64,000 nucleotides of DNA. It comes from Actinomycetota bacterium. GTDB taxonomy: Bacteria; Actinomycetota; Thermoleophilia; Solirubrobacterales; Solirubrobacteraceae. The stretch is from contig WLNJ01000001.1 of the NCBI GenBank assembly GCA_009699865.1, positions 62,001-126,000 on the forward strand, written 5' to 3'. The position numbers and the translations under genes were made by a program. This document shows positions 8,577 to 16,555 of the stretch, piece after piece. How positions within the stretch are numbered: position 1 is the first letter of the stretch; the number at the start of each line of letters is the position of its first letter. The notes under the pieces were generated by a model. The model saw only the letters and a list, made by a program, of their open reading frames with translations, was not told the origin of the DNA and did not search any database.

Positions 8577-9472
8577 GACTCTCGCTCCAGCTGTGCATCG
8601 CGCCGGCCAACGCTGAAAGCCCAAGCAGCCCGACTGGCCCAGATCCGCTCAGCAAGAAACTGCGGAGCGATCTCTGCGATGGGGCTAAGGGCTGTGGCAA
8701 CCGCGGCCTTACAGCGCCGAAGTGGGGTCATGGGTGCGTGAGGGGGCACTAGGTCTGGAGCAACACGCTCTAGCTCAACACTGGCCCGTCCGACCTCCCG
8801 CATCCGCTCAGCTGTCGTCCTCGGCGTGTCTGACCGCAGGTGCCAAACCTCAGCCGACGGGTCGTGCTGAAGGCGCATCCCCACCGCATCGAGTCTAGAC
8901 GCGAGCTCAACATCCGTGAACCTTCTAAGCCGCTCATCAAAGGGTCCCGATACTCGACTCAGGAGTTCCCTTTTGACGCTTACATTTGCAGTGCAGAAGT
9001 GCTCTGGTGGTACCTCACCGTGATCGCCGATCGTGTCGAAGGCAAACAGTGGACCCCCCGTCTCAAGCCACCTCATATGGCGGGTGATGCGCTTGCGGGG
9101 ATCCCACAAGACTGGGCCACCCAGAGCCTCCTCAACTAACGGAAACTGCTCGTGAAAGAGCATGTGTTTAGCGACTAGGTCCGGAGTGACGACGATGTCG
9201 TCATCGATAAACAGGACTAGCGTCCCGCTCGCGGTCCCAAGCGCCGCGTTCCGGGCCGTACTGGAACCCGACCCGCTCCCCGGCACCGAAACCACCCTCA
9301 CTTGGGGAAAATCAGCCAGGACAGAGGGAGTGCCGTCCGTGGAGGAATCGTCCGCTACGAGAACCTCGTCTTGGTCAAAATCAACCTGCCCAACGACCGC
9401 CGTCAGGCACTCCCGCAGATCAGTGGCCCGGTTGTGGGTGGGAATGACGACTGAGAGGCGGGTTGTCCCCAT
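8573..9472 (-). CDS. GT2 family glycosyltransferase
   Basis: This is a 299-residue GT-A fold transferase. LSVVIPTHNRATDL opens the nucleotide-binding half, VADDSSTDGT follows, and LVLFIDDDIVVTPDL around residues 90-104 is the metal-binding DxD site. HFCTANVSVKRELLSRVSGPFDERLRRFTDVELASRL is the acceptor-side ED-type motif region of the family. It has no membrane segment and so is cytoplasmic or membrane-peripheral. It starts on the base after the stop of the upstream GT2 gene and overlaps the next gene by 4 bases. The donor sugar is not predictable. Confidence 0.85.
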   Translation of the reverse strand: MGTTRLSVVIPTHNRATDLRECLTAVVGQVDFDQDEVLVADDSSTDGTPSVLADFPQVRVVSVPGSGSGSSTARNAALGTASGTLVLFIDDDIVVTPDLVAKHMLFHEQFPLVEEALGGPVLWDPRKRITRHMRWLETGGPLFAFDTIGDHGEVPPEHFCTANVSVKRELLSRVSGPFDERLRRFTDVELASRLDAVGMRLQHDPSAEVWHLRSDTPRTTAERMREVGRASVELERVAPDLVPPHAPMTPLRRCKAAVATALSPIAEIAPQFLAERIWASRAAWAFSVGRRDAQLERES

Positions 9473-10477
9473 CTAGATGAGGAATCCGCGCTCGCGGATG
9501 CTTGCCTTGACCAGCACAGCCACTTCGGCAGCGTCGACCGGAAGCGTCTTGGGGAGACCCGAAAAGGTTCGCGCAAGGCCATCGGGATACCAGCCATTTC
9601 GCAGCGTTATGTAGGGAAGGGCCCAGAGCAGAAATGCCCGTCGTCCAGTCAGGCGCGCCAGAACAAGCCCGGCTACAGCCACAATCAGCCGAGAGTGGCT
9701 TTCCCGCCACACATACCCCCGCCACGGGAACGCGCCGCGCAGGTGCGGGTGGCTCTTGACGAGTGGAACTAGTGACGCCCATCGGCGCGTCCCGCGCATA
9801 GCCCGCTCGAATGAATGAATCTCCACCGAGTGGTTAACAACAGCATTCTCAGCAAAGACAGCCCCACAGCCCGTGGCCAGGGAACGCATGGCTAGGTCGG
9901 CGTCCTCTCCAGCCATCGCAATCCGCTGATCGAAGCCTCCTACTCTCTCGAGCAGAGCCTTCGGGTAGAACACATTGCATGTCTCAAAGAAGGGACCGAG
10001 GTGATCGACTCGGATTGAACGGGCAAGGGGTGTACGGAGATCAAGGTCGCTGTGAACATCAGGTCGGGTCTTTCCTTGTATGACCGAGCCTGGGAAAGCA
10101 AGGTGCGCGGCAAGCCCCTCTTCAAGCCAGGTTGGCTCAGGCCGGCAGTCATCATCAGTAAACGCGACTAGCGCTCCCCGAGCTTCGGGCCAACCCCGCT
10201 GTCGGGCACCCGCTGGACCCATCGAGGCTGGATTAGTCAGGAAGACATCCACGCGCCCCTTGACAACATCTGCAGTTGCATCTTGTGAGCCGTCGTCCAC
10301 GAGAATAATTTCGAACTGATCTCTTGGAAGACTCTGGCCTTCCAGTGCGTCTAGAAGGACTCCCACTTGGTGCGCACGATCGCGGGTTGCCACCACAACC
10401 GAAATGCGGATACCCGAGGCTCGAGAAGCCTTGGATTCAGCAGTTCTCTCGGGTGCTTTCTCGGCCTTGTCTCCCAC
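9473..10477 (-). CDS. GT2 family glycosyltransferase
   Basis: This is a 334-residue GT2 enzyme with an unstructured charged N-terminus of about 25 residues. It then has ISVVVATRDRAHQVGVLL, LVDDGSQDAT, and the DxD region VAFTDDDCRPEPTWL. ETCNVFYPKALLERVGGFD and GEDADLAMRSLATG match the acceptor half of rhamnosyl/galactosyl-type GT2 proteins. A hydrophobic stretch near residues 265-290 may anchor it to the membrane. It leads a four-gene minus-strand operon (GT2, GT2, paralogue A, GT-C). The start is GTG at 10477 with a TATTCT box 9 bases upstream. Confidence 0.84.
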   Translation of the reverse strand: MGDKAEKAPERTAESKASRASGIRISVVVATRDRAHQVGVLLDALEGQSLPRDQFEIILVDDGSQDATADVVKGRVDVFLTNPASMGPAGARQRGWPEARGALVAFTDDDCRPEPTWLEEGLAAHLAFPGSVIQGKTRPDVHSDLDLRTPLARSIRVDHLGPFFETCNVFYPKALLERVGGFDQRIAMAGEDADLAMRSLATGCGAVFAENAVVNHSVEIHSFERAMRGTRRWASLVPLVKSHPHLRGAFPWRGYVWRESHSRLIVAVAGLVLARLTGRRAFLLWALPYITLRNGWYPDGLARTFSGLPKTLPVDAAEVAVLVKASIRERGFLI

Positions 10478-10486
10478 TTATAGGGG

Positions 10487-10492
10487 AGAATA
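10487..10492 (-). promoter_or_regulatory. candidate -10 box of the minus-strand GT2 operon
   Basis: TATTCT on the minus strand lies 9 bases before the GTG at 10477. It is one half of a divergent promoter region only 54 bases long. Confidence 0.4.
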
Positions 10493-10518
10493 GACAGGGA
10501 ACCCGCTACCACCATCGG

Positions 10519-10524
10519 TACGCT
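10519..10524 (+). promoter_or_regulatory. candidate leaderless -10 box of the second flippase
   Basis: GG-TACGCT lies 7 bases before the ATG at 10532. The same GGTACGCT-N7-ATG arrangement occurs before the lipoprotein gene at 56579, which strengthens both. Confidence 0.5.
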
Positions 10525-10531
10525 CCGACTC

Positions 10532-12034
10532 ATGCAGGAGGACCGCTTTGAGTTTCCCCGGAATGAACTGAGGTCTCGCGCTGCGCGAGGCGCCATCATC
10601 AACGGCCTGTTCCTGCTGGCCGTGGAGTCGCTCGGACTCGTTCAAGCCGTGGTTGTTGCCCGGTTACTGAATGCTGACGAAGTTGGTCTCTACGGAATCG
10701 TCTCGGTAACTGTCATCACCCTGCTTGCCCTCAAGCAAGTCGGAATAGATGAGGCCTATGTTCAACAGGATGGCGACGATCAGGAGGCTGCCTTCCAGCA
10801 TGCGTTCAGCCTAGACCTCGCGCTCTCTGTGGGCTTTGCGATTCTCGTTGCCGCGCTTGCCCCAGTGATTGGACTTATCTACGGGGATTTCAGCCTCACC
10901 CCCCTCATGCTCGCACTGTCCCTGCTGCCGATCCTGTTCGCGATGCAAGCGCCCGCGTGGGTCTTTCTTAGGCGCATGGACTTCGTTCGCCAGAGGAGCC
11001 TGCAGGCGGTGGTGCCTGTGGTAACGCTCGGGGTCACCGTTGGTCTCATCATCAGTGGAATGGGAACTTGGGGACTGGTCATTGGTGCGCTTGCTGGCAA
11101 CGCCGCAGCGGCTGGAATGGCATTCAAGCTCAGCCCGTACAAGCTTGCTTGGCGGTACGACTCCCAGACAGCTCGGCGCTATCTCCACTTCAGTGCCCCG
11201 ATCTTCCTAGCGGCGATCTGTGGCCTCCTCATCCGACAGGGCCAAACCCTTGCCTTCGAGACCAAGCTCGGCCTCGCGGGGGCCGGCTATCTGACGCTTG
11301 CAATAACGCTCACCCGCTACGCAGATAGAGCGGACCAAATGATCACTCAAACCATCTACCCCGCGATCTGCGCAATCACGGACAAGCCCGAACGGTTGGC
11401 GGAGGTGTTCGAGAAGAGCAACCGCCTAACGGCAATGTGGGCACTTCCCTTTGGGGCTGGTCTCGCACTCTTCGCGGACGACCTCGTCCGCTTTGTACTG
11501 GGGGATAAATGGCGCCCTGCCATTGCCCTGATCCAGATCATGGGCGTCTCGACAGCGATCTATCAGCTTGGGTTCAACTGGACCGCGTTCTATAGGGCAC
11601 TAGGCCGCACCCGCCCGCAAACCGTCTACGCAATCACCGGGCTCGTCGTATTCGCAGCGGTTCCAATTCCACTCCTTTTTACTCACGGTGCCACAGCTTT
11701 TGCTTGGGGACTCTTCGCCGTTAATCTCGTCGCTGGCTTCCTCAGATGGATCTACATGAGGCAGCTTCTCCCGGGTGTTCGGATCGCACGGTTTGTCCTC
11801 AGAGCACTTATCCCACCTCTGATCGCCGCAGTACCGATTCTCCTCTGGCGAGAGCAGTTCACTGCTGAGGGCGGCGTCAGCACCTTTGCGCTCCAGCTCC
11901 TCCTCTTCGCAACCACCTACCTGCTGTGCACCGCTGCTATGGAGAGAGTCCTTCTGAGAGAGGCCGTGAGCTACCTGCGGCGGCGCTCGGACTCGAGCGG
12001 GCCCGGCAGTCCAACTCCGACAGTGGTGGTCTGA
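10532..12034 (+). CDS. lipopolysaccharide/teichuronic-type flippase (PST family, WzxC-like)
   Basis: This is a 500-residue polytopic protein. Its start resembles the PST branch of polysaccharide exporters (WzxC/TuaB): GAIINGLFLLAVESLGLVQAVVVARLLNADEVGLYGI, with the basic N-terminus RSRAARG. It shows about 14 hydrophobic segments, KSNRLTAMWALPFGAGLALFADDLVRFVLGDKW late in the protein, and a basic cytoplasmic C-terminus. It belongs to a different branch from the flippase at 4031, so the locus may export two glycans or glycan intermediates. A glycosyltransferase gene follows after 2 bases. Confidence 0.85.
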   Translation: MQEDRFEFPRNELRSRAARGAIINGLFLLAVESLGLVQAVVVARLLNADEVGLYGIVSVTVITLLALKQVGIDEAYVQQDGDDQEAAFQHAFSLDLALSVGFAILVAALAPVIGLIYGDFSLTPLMLALSLLPILFAMQAPAWVFLRRMDFVRQRSLQAVVPVVTLGVTVGLIISGMGTWGLVIGALAGNAAAAGMAFKLSPYKLAWRYDSQTARRYLHFSAPIFLAAICGLLIRQGQTLAFETKLGLAGAGYLTLAITLTRYADRADQMITQTIYPAICAITDKPERLAEVFEKSNRLTAMWALPFGAGLALFADDLVRFVLGDKWRPAIALIQIMGVSTAIYQLGFNWTAFYRALGRTRPQTVYAITGLVVFAAVPIPLLFTHGATAFAWGLFAVNLVAGFLRWIYMRQLLPGVRIARFVLRALIPPLIAAVPILLWREQFTAEGGVSTFALQLLLFATTYLLCTAAMERVLLREAVSYLRRRSDSSGPGSPTPTVVV

Positions 12035-12036
12035 TC

Positions 12037-13209
12037 ATGCGACTCCTCTATGTCTTGGAGCGATACCCGGAGCTCTCCCAAACCTTTGTCGCTCAGGAGA
12101 TCTTGGGACTACAGGAGCTCGGCTGCGAGGTCCGCGTAGTGACGCTCTCTCAGGGTCTCTCGGCCGCTGCTCCGGCGCGAGCACGGACGGCTGATCAGGC
12201 TGGTAGAGCCAAACGCTTGACAGCCCTTCTTCGCCAAGGTTTCCAAGCACCCCTTGCCACGCTTAGCCAGCTTGCGAGGGAGCCCAACTGGCCGCCACCC
12301 AGCGGAACCGCACGGATACGAGGAGCCTTGCGAATAGCCCCCTTTGTAGAGGACGCTAAGTGGGCAGACCACATCCACTCCCACTTCGCAACCGAAGCTG
12401 CCGATATCGGCCGCCTTCTCGGCCGAGCAACGCGCACCCCTTTCTCCTTCACTGCCCACGGGGCAGACGCCTATTCCAAATCAGCGCAGCTTGCGCTGAA
12501 CATCCGAGCTGCTTCATTTGCGCGGGCTGCATCGCCTCATGTCGCAGAGATGCTCCGGAATGCCGCGCCGGACAGCCCCTCTGCTGAGCGCGTAATCGAG
12601 ATTCCAGTTGCGGTTGACACTGAACGGTTCGCCTCCCCGACCCCCTACCGGGCAGCCGGGGATGTGATCAGCATCGGCCGGCTCGTTGAGAAGAAGGGCT
12701 TCTCAACACTGATCTCTGCCTTTGCATCGGTTCAGGACTCAGAATCCCTTCGCGGCCGAGCCCTCCGCGTGATCGGCGATGGTCCTCTCCGGGCTAGCCT
12801 TGAAGCGCAGGCAACCGCCGAAGGGGCCCGCGTCTCTTTCCTTGGGTCACTTCCACACGATCAGCTGATGGAACATGTTTGGGGTGCTGCGCTATTTGCA
12901 CTCACCCCTCAAGTCACGGCAGACGGAGACCGCGACGGGCGCCCAACAGTGTTGATTGAGGCGATGGCCGCCGGGCTCCCGGTCCTGTCGACTTCCATTC
13001 CAGGGATTGATGACCTCGTTACTTCTGCAATTGGAACCCTCGCTGAGCCTGGAAACATAACTTCAGTCGGCCTGAGCCTAGTTTCGCTGCTTGGACTCCC
13101 CCCAGAGACTCGGCAGAGAATGGGCGAGCAAGGTATCTCAGTGGCAATCCCGTATGGCAGGACCGAAGTAGCTAAGGAGATCCTTGAGGCCTTCCAGGAC
13201 GGACGCTGA
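12037..13209 (+). CDS. GT4 family glycosyltransferase (WcaL-like)
   Basis: This is a 390-residue GT-B fold enzyme. The N-terminal domain begins MRLLYVLERYPELSQTFVAQEI, a pattern typical of colanic-acid WcaL-type transferases. HSHFATEAADIGRL and FSFTAHGADAY follow. The C-terminal donor domain has GRLVEKKGFSTLISAF, VIGDGPLRASLEAQA and the GT4 signature RPTVLIEAMAAGLPVLSTSIPGIDDLV. The ATG at 12037, two bases after the flippase stop, is clearly better than longer upstream starts, which would lie inside the flippase gene. It probably adds a sugar to the lipid-linked unit the flippase handles. Donor unknown. Confidence 0.86.
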   Translation: MRLLYVLERYPELSQTFVAQEILGLQELGCEVRVVTLSQGLSAAAPARARTADQAGRAKRLTALLRQGFQAPLATLSQLAREPNWPPPSGTARIRGALRIAPFVEDAKWADHIHSHFATEAADIGRLLGRATRTPFSFTAHGADAYSKSAQLALNIRAASFARAASPHVAEMLRNAAPDSPSAERVIEIPVAVDTERFASPTPYRAAGDVISIGRLVEKKGFSTLISAFASVQDSESLRGRALRVIGDGPLRASLEAQATAEGARVSFLGSLPHDQLMEHVWGAALFALTPQVTADGDRDGRPTVLIEAMAAGLPVLSTSIPGIDDLVTSAIGTLAEPGNITSVGLSLVSLLGLPPETRQRMGEQGISVAIPYGRTEVAKEILEAFQDGR

Positions 13210-13232
13210 CAGAGCCCTTGCCGTCCTCCCCG

Positions 13233-14852
13233 CTACTTAAGAACGTAGACCGTCGCGCACCCAAAGCGATGCTCTGAAGCGAGCAGAGGACCGAGGGCAG
13301 TGGCAAGAGACGGAAGCGTCCCGGTTAGGCCAGTGCAGTTCACGAAGATGTACCTAGCCCCGGTCGAACGAACCACCTGCTGGGTAGCGGCCGGCGGATA
13401 GACACCCAGGAAGACTGCCGCAGCAAGATTCGCACGCTCCTGCCAGTCAGGCGACCAAGATCTCGGACCCACATAGGCCTCCTGGCCGCTGTAGGCGGGC
13501 ACAAGCATTCCTCCATAAGGGTCTGCCAGAACCTTCCCGCGAGGGGCAGCATCGAGAAACCTCAAAGCCTCCTGCTCGGACGGAGAGATGTAATACGGGA
13601 AATAGCCCTTATCAACGTTGTCTGAGGCCATCCTCATCCGATGGACCGTCCCGGGGACTGACAGGGCTAGAACCACTGGGACAACCCACCACCAGCGAGG
13701 GCGCGGCAGCCAGGCCGGACGACCACTCCCAAAGCATTGGACGGCTAGAACTGCCAGGGGAAGCGCGAGTCCTTGAAAAGAGTGATAGGGAAAAGTGCCG
13801 AAAGGCTGAAGATAAACCACCAAAACGGCAACCGGCCAGAATCGCACTGCGATCTCTTGCCACCCGTCAGCCCTCTTGTGGAGGGAGATCAGCGCCGGGA
13901 TGGCGAGCGGCGCCACGGTCAGTGCGATGGCCCAGAGTGGCCAGTCCCAGTGAGCCTGGGCTCCCCGCTTGTTCATCTCACCAGCCAACTTCCATGATGG
14001 GTCTCTCGCTGCCACAGCCGCGTAATAGATAGCCGGGATCAGGCCGGCAGTCACGACCCAGAAAAGCCGAAGATCCGGTCGCGTGTCCCTCCTCCACCAC
14101 CGGAAGCCCTCTACCAGGAGGACGATCCCGATTAACTCGGCTCCCTGCCATGGCTGAAGCCAAGTAACTAAGAGGGCCCCTGCTGACGCAAGCGCGATGC
14201 GGGCGGCACCTTCGGCCTCTCGGGCCCGCTCAATCAGCAGAAGCACTAGCGGCAGGAGAAACACTGCAATAGCACCGAACTCGTACCCCATCAGCAACTG
14301 CCCCGTCCACATCTCAGATGAGATGAAGTCAAGGCTGTAACGGACTGAGTCGCCAGCTCCAATCCAGTTGGCCAACGTGCTCCAGCCCATCAGGGTAAAG
14401 AGGGCCAAAAGCATTGCGGTTCGCTGAGCCCAAGGTCCAACTATCAAGCGCCGACAGTACTGCCGTATGCCGAAGAAGACAACAATCACAGCAATGGGTT
14501 TCCAGACCGCCGTATACGCCTCAGGGAGCGGAACCCCAAGCCCTCGATGGAGCCATCCGGAGATCAAGTAACCCGGGTGGAGAAACACCCTGTGGTCTGG
14601 CCTAAAGTCGAACAGGTTCCCGACCAGCCAATGGTCCCCCGCGTCCCGTACCCAGGCGAGGTACTGAAGCTGATCGACTGTGAAAAGACCATCACCACCA
14701 CTCAGGTGCCTTCCGGTCAGCAGCAACGGCAACATCACCATCATCGAGAGCGCTCCCGTAGCGAGAAGAAAGACGCCGTCAAACCAGTCGAACCGTCGGG
14801 CTGATCCGCCGGCAGGAGCCGGTTTCTTTGGATCGTCCACCATGGCGCTCAC
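13233..14852 (-). CDS. GT-C-like membrane protein, paralogue B of the five-member family
   Basis: This is a 539-residue polytopic protein, the third and last of three tandem paralogues behind the methyltransferase-GT2 gene. Conserved blocks are FTVDQLQYLAWVRDAGDHWL, HRVFLHPGYLISGW, WLQPWQGAELIG, FPYHSFQG, VPGTVHRMR, and a soluble tail with YPYY-type FPYYISPSEQEALRFL, SWSPDWQERA, STGARYIFVNC and FGCATVYVLK. The GTG start overlaps the stop of paralogue C (GTGA). About ten membrane segments and an acidic first external loop fit a GT-C fold. The activity is inferred, not shown. Confidence 0.72.
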   Translation of the reverse strand: MSAMVDDPKKPAPAGGSARRFDWFDGVFLLATGALSMMVMLPLLLTGRHLSGGDGLFTVDQLQYLAWVRDAGDHWLVGNLFDFRPDHRVFLHPGYLISGWLHRGLGVPLPEAYTAVWKPIAVIVVFFGIRQYCRRLIVGPWAQRTAMLLALFTLMGWSTLANWIGAGDSVRYSLDFISSEMWTGQLLMGYEFGAIAVFLLPLVLLLIERAREAEGAARIALASAGALLVTWLQPWQGAELIGIVLLVEGFRWWRRDTRPDLRLFWVVTAGLIPAIYYAAVAARDPSWKLAGEMNKRGAQAHWDWPLWAIALTVAPLAIPALISLHKRADGWQEIAVRFWPVAVLVVYLQPFGTFPYHSFQGLALPLAVLAVQCFGSGRPAWLPRPRWWWVVPVVLALSVPGTVHRMRMASDNVDKGYFPYYISPSEQEALRFLDAAPRGKVLADPYGGMLVPAYSGQEAYVGPRSWSPDWQERANLAAAVFLGVYPPAATQQVVRSTGARYIFVNCTGLTGTLPSLATALGPLLASEHRFGCATVYVLK

Positions 14853-16555
14853 CTGACGATTGGCTTTCCTACCCGGGCAGAGACCCGGTCAGATCTCCCC
14901 GTGGGTTTCAGAACGTAGACCCGCGCACAACCGAACGTATGCACCGATTGCACGAGTTGACCAAGTTCGTGGGACAGCGAAAGCGGCGGCTCTACACGAC
15001 CCTGACACTCCTGAAATACATATCTTGCCCCCGTCGACTTAACGAACCGCTGGGCGTATCTAGGCCGTAGCTGATCACCAAAGAAGGCTCCCGTTACGCG
15101 CGCCCTGAGCTCCCACGATGGCGTCCAAGAGAACGGCCCGAGGTACACCTCCCTGCCTGCATAGGGAGCCACAAGAAGGCCCCCGTACGAAGATGCCAAG
15201 ACAGCTCCCGGTCGGTTGTCACGCTCAAGCCAGGATAGGGCAGCCTCCTCGCCGGAAAAGATGTAATACGGGTAGGCGACATTGTGGATGTTGTTGCGGA
15301 CCAAGCGGACTTTGTGAGCCGTCCCAGGGATGATGAACAGGGCCAAGACTGGGACAACCCAGATCCAGTGTGGTTTAGGAACCCACTTCGGCCGGTGGAC
15401 CGTAAGGCCTTGAACCGCAAGGATCCCCAGTGGAAGTGTTAGCCCCTGAACCGAGTGGTAGGGGAAGGTCCCAAAAGGCTGGAAGAAAACAGCCAGTACG
15501 GCAAATGGCCAGACCCGCACGGCAACCTGCTGCCAATCGTCAGCACGACGGCCCAGTCCGAGTGCCGCCGGGATCAGAAGTGGAAGAAGAGTTATTGCCA
15601 CCATCCAAAGAGGCCACTCCCAGAGTGGCTGCGCTCCCGCCGCATTGGCCTTGCCGGCAAGCTCCCATGAGGAGTCAGTTGCAGACAAAACCGCGTAGTA
15701 CACCGCCGGCAAGCCACTGACTACAAGCACAGGAGTAAGGCGCCAGGCAATGGGCTCCTTATCTCGAACCCTGCGCCAAAGCTCTACGGCCACGATGATC
15801 AGGATCAGCTCTGCTCCTTGCCACGGCTGGAGCCACATCACCCAAGCCCCACCAGCCGCGCACGCGGTCAGGAGCGCTCGGTGTCCACCTTGCCTCCCCC
15901 TCTCTACACCAAGCAAGACCAACGGCATAGCAAATACGGCAACCGCGGTCATCATGTACCCGAGCAGGGTCTGGACTGTCCAGAGCTCCCCAGATATGAA
16001 GTCAAGCTGGTACTGACCCGGAGCACCACCCCATCCTGTCGTCTTTGCAAGCCCACTCCAAGGCATCACAACGAAAAGGGCAATAACAAGCCCGACCCTC
16101 GCAGGCCAGCCCCTAGGAAGCAGCCTACGTGTGTACTTCAGGCAGCCAACGAAGGCAACCGCAACAGCAAGCGGCTTCCATACGGCAATAAACGAGACGG
16201 CAAGTGATGCTCCCAGCCAGCGGTGGACTATTCCGGACAGCAGAAACCCCGGGTGGAGGAAGACCCGATGGTCGGTCCTCATGTCGAACTCGTTTCCAAT
16301 CAGCCAGTGATCCCCGGCCTCACGAATCCAAGTCAGGTACTGCATCTGATCTGGGGGGAACAGGCCATCTGCCCCGCTGAGCATCCGGCCCTTGAGAAGC
16401 AAGGGGGCAAGGACAACCATTGACAGGAGTGTGAGCAGGGCGAGGCACAGCCAGTCAAACCAGTCGAGACTCAAATACCGGTTCGCGATCAGCGGGTGGG
16501 CTCCCGCGTCCGTTATCTCGGGACTCACCGAGCCACTCTTACGGTCAGCCTCCAT
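14849..16555 (-). CDS. GT-C-like membrane protein, paralogue C of the five-member family
   Basis: This is a 568-residue protein. It carries LDWFDW just before the first membrane segment (also in paralogue D), FPPDQMQYLTWIREAGDHWL, HRVFLHPGFLLSG, WLQPWQGAELI, PAVYYAVLSATDSSWELAGK, FPYHSVQG, IPGTAHK, and the C-terminal YPYYIFSGEEAAL, GPFSWTPSWELRAR, STGARYVFQEC, FGCARVYVLK. The end of paralogue D overlaps its start by 11 bases. It is nearly collinear with paralogues B and D, so recent local duplication is likely. Differences cluster in the middle membrane segments, which may set donor or acceptor choice. Confidence 0.74.
   Translation of the reverse strand: MEADRKSGSVSPEITDAGAHPLIANRYLSLDWFDWLCLALLTLLSMVVLAPLLLKGRMLSGADGLFPPDQMQYLTWIREAGDHWLIGNEFDMRTDHRVFLHPGFLLSGIVHRWLGASLAVSFIAVWKPLAVAVAFVGCLKYTRRLLPRGWPARVGLVIALFVVMPWSGLAKTTGWGGAPGQYQLDFISGELWTVQTLLGYMMTAVAVFAMPLVLLGVERGRQGGHRALLTACAAGGAWVMWLQPWQGAELILIIVAVELWRRVRDKEPIAWRLTPVLVVSGLPAVYYAVLSATDSSWELAGKANAAGAQPLWEWPLWMVAITLLPLLIPAALGLGRRADDWQQVAVRVWPFAVLAVFFQPFGTFPYHSVQGLTLPLGILAVQGLTVHRPKWVPKPHWIWVVPVLALFIIPGTAHKVRLVRNNIHNVAYPYYIFSGEEAALSWLERDNRPGAVLASSYGGLLVAPYAGREVYLGPFSWTPSWELRARVTGAFFGDQLRPRYAQRFVKSTGARYVFQECQGRVEPPLSLSHELGQLVQSVHTFGCARVYVLKPTGRSDRVSARVGKPIVR

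Noticed and set aside
13210-13232. Short gap between convergent GT4 and paralogue B checked for a terminator
   Set aside because: No inverted repeat with a T-rich tail is visible.
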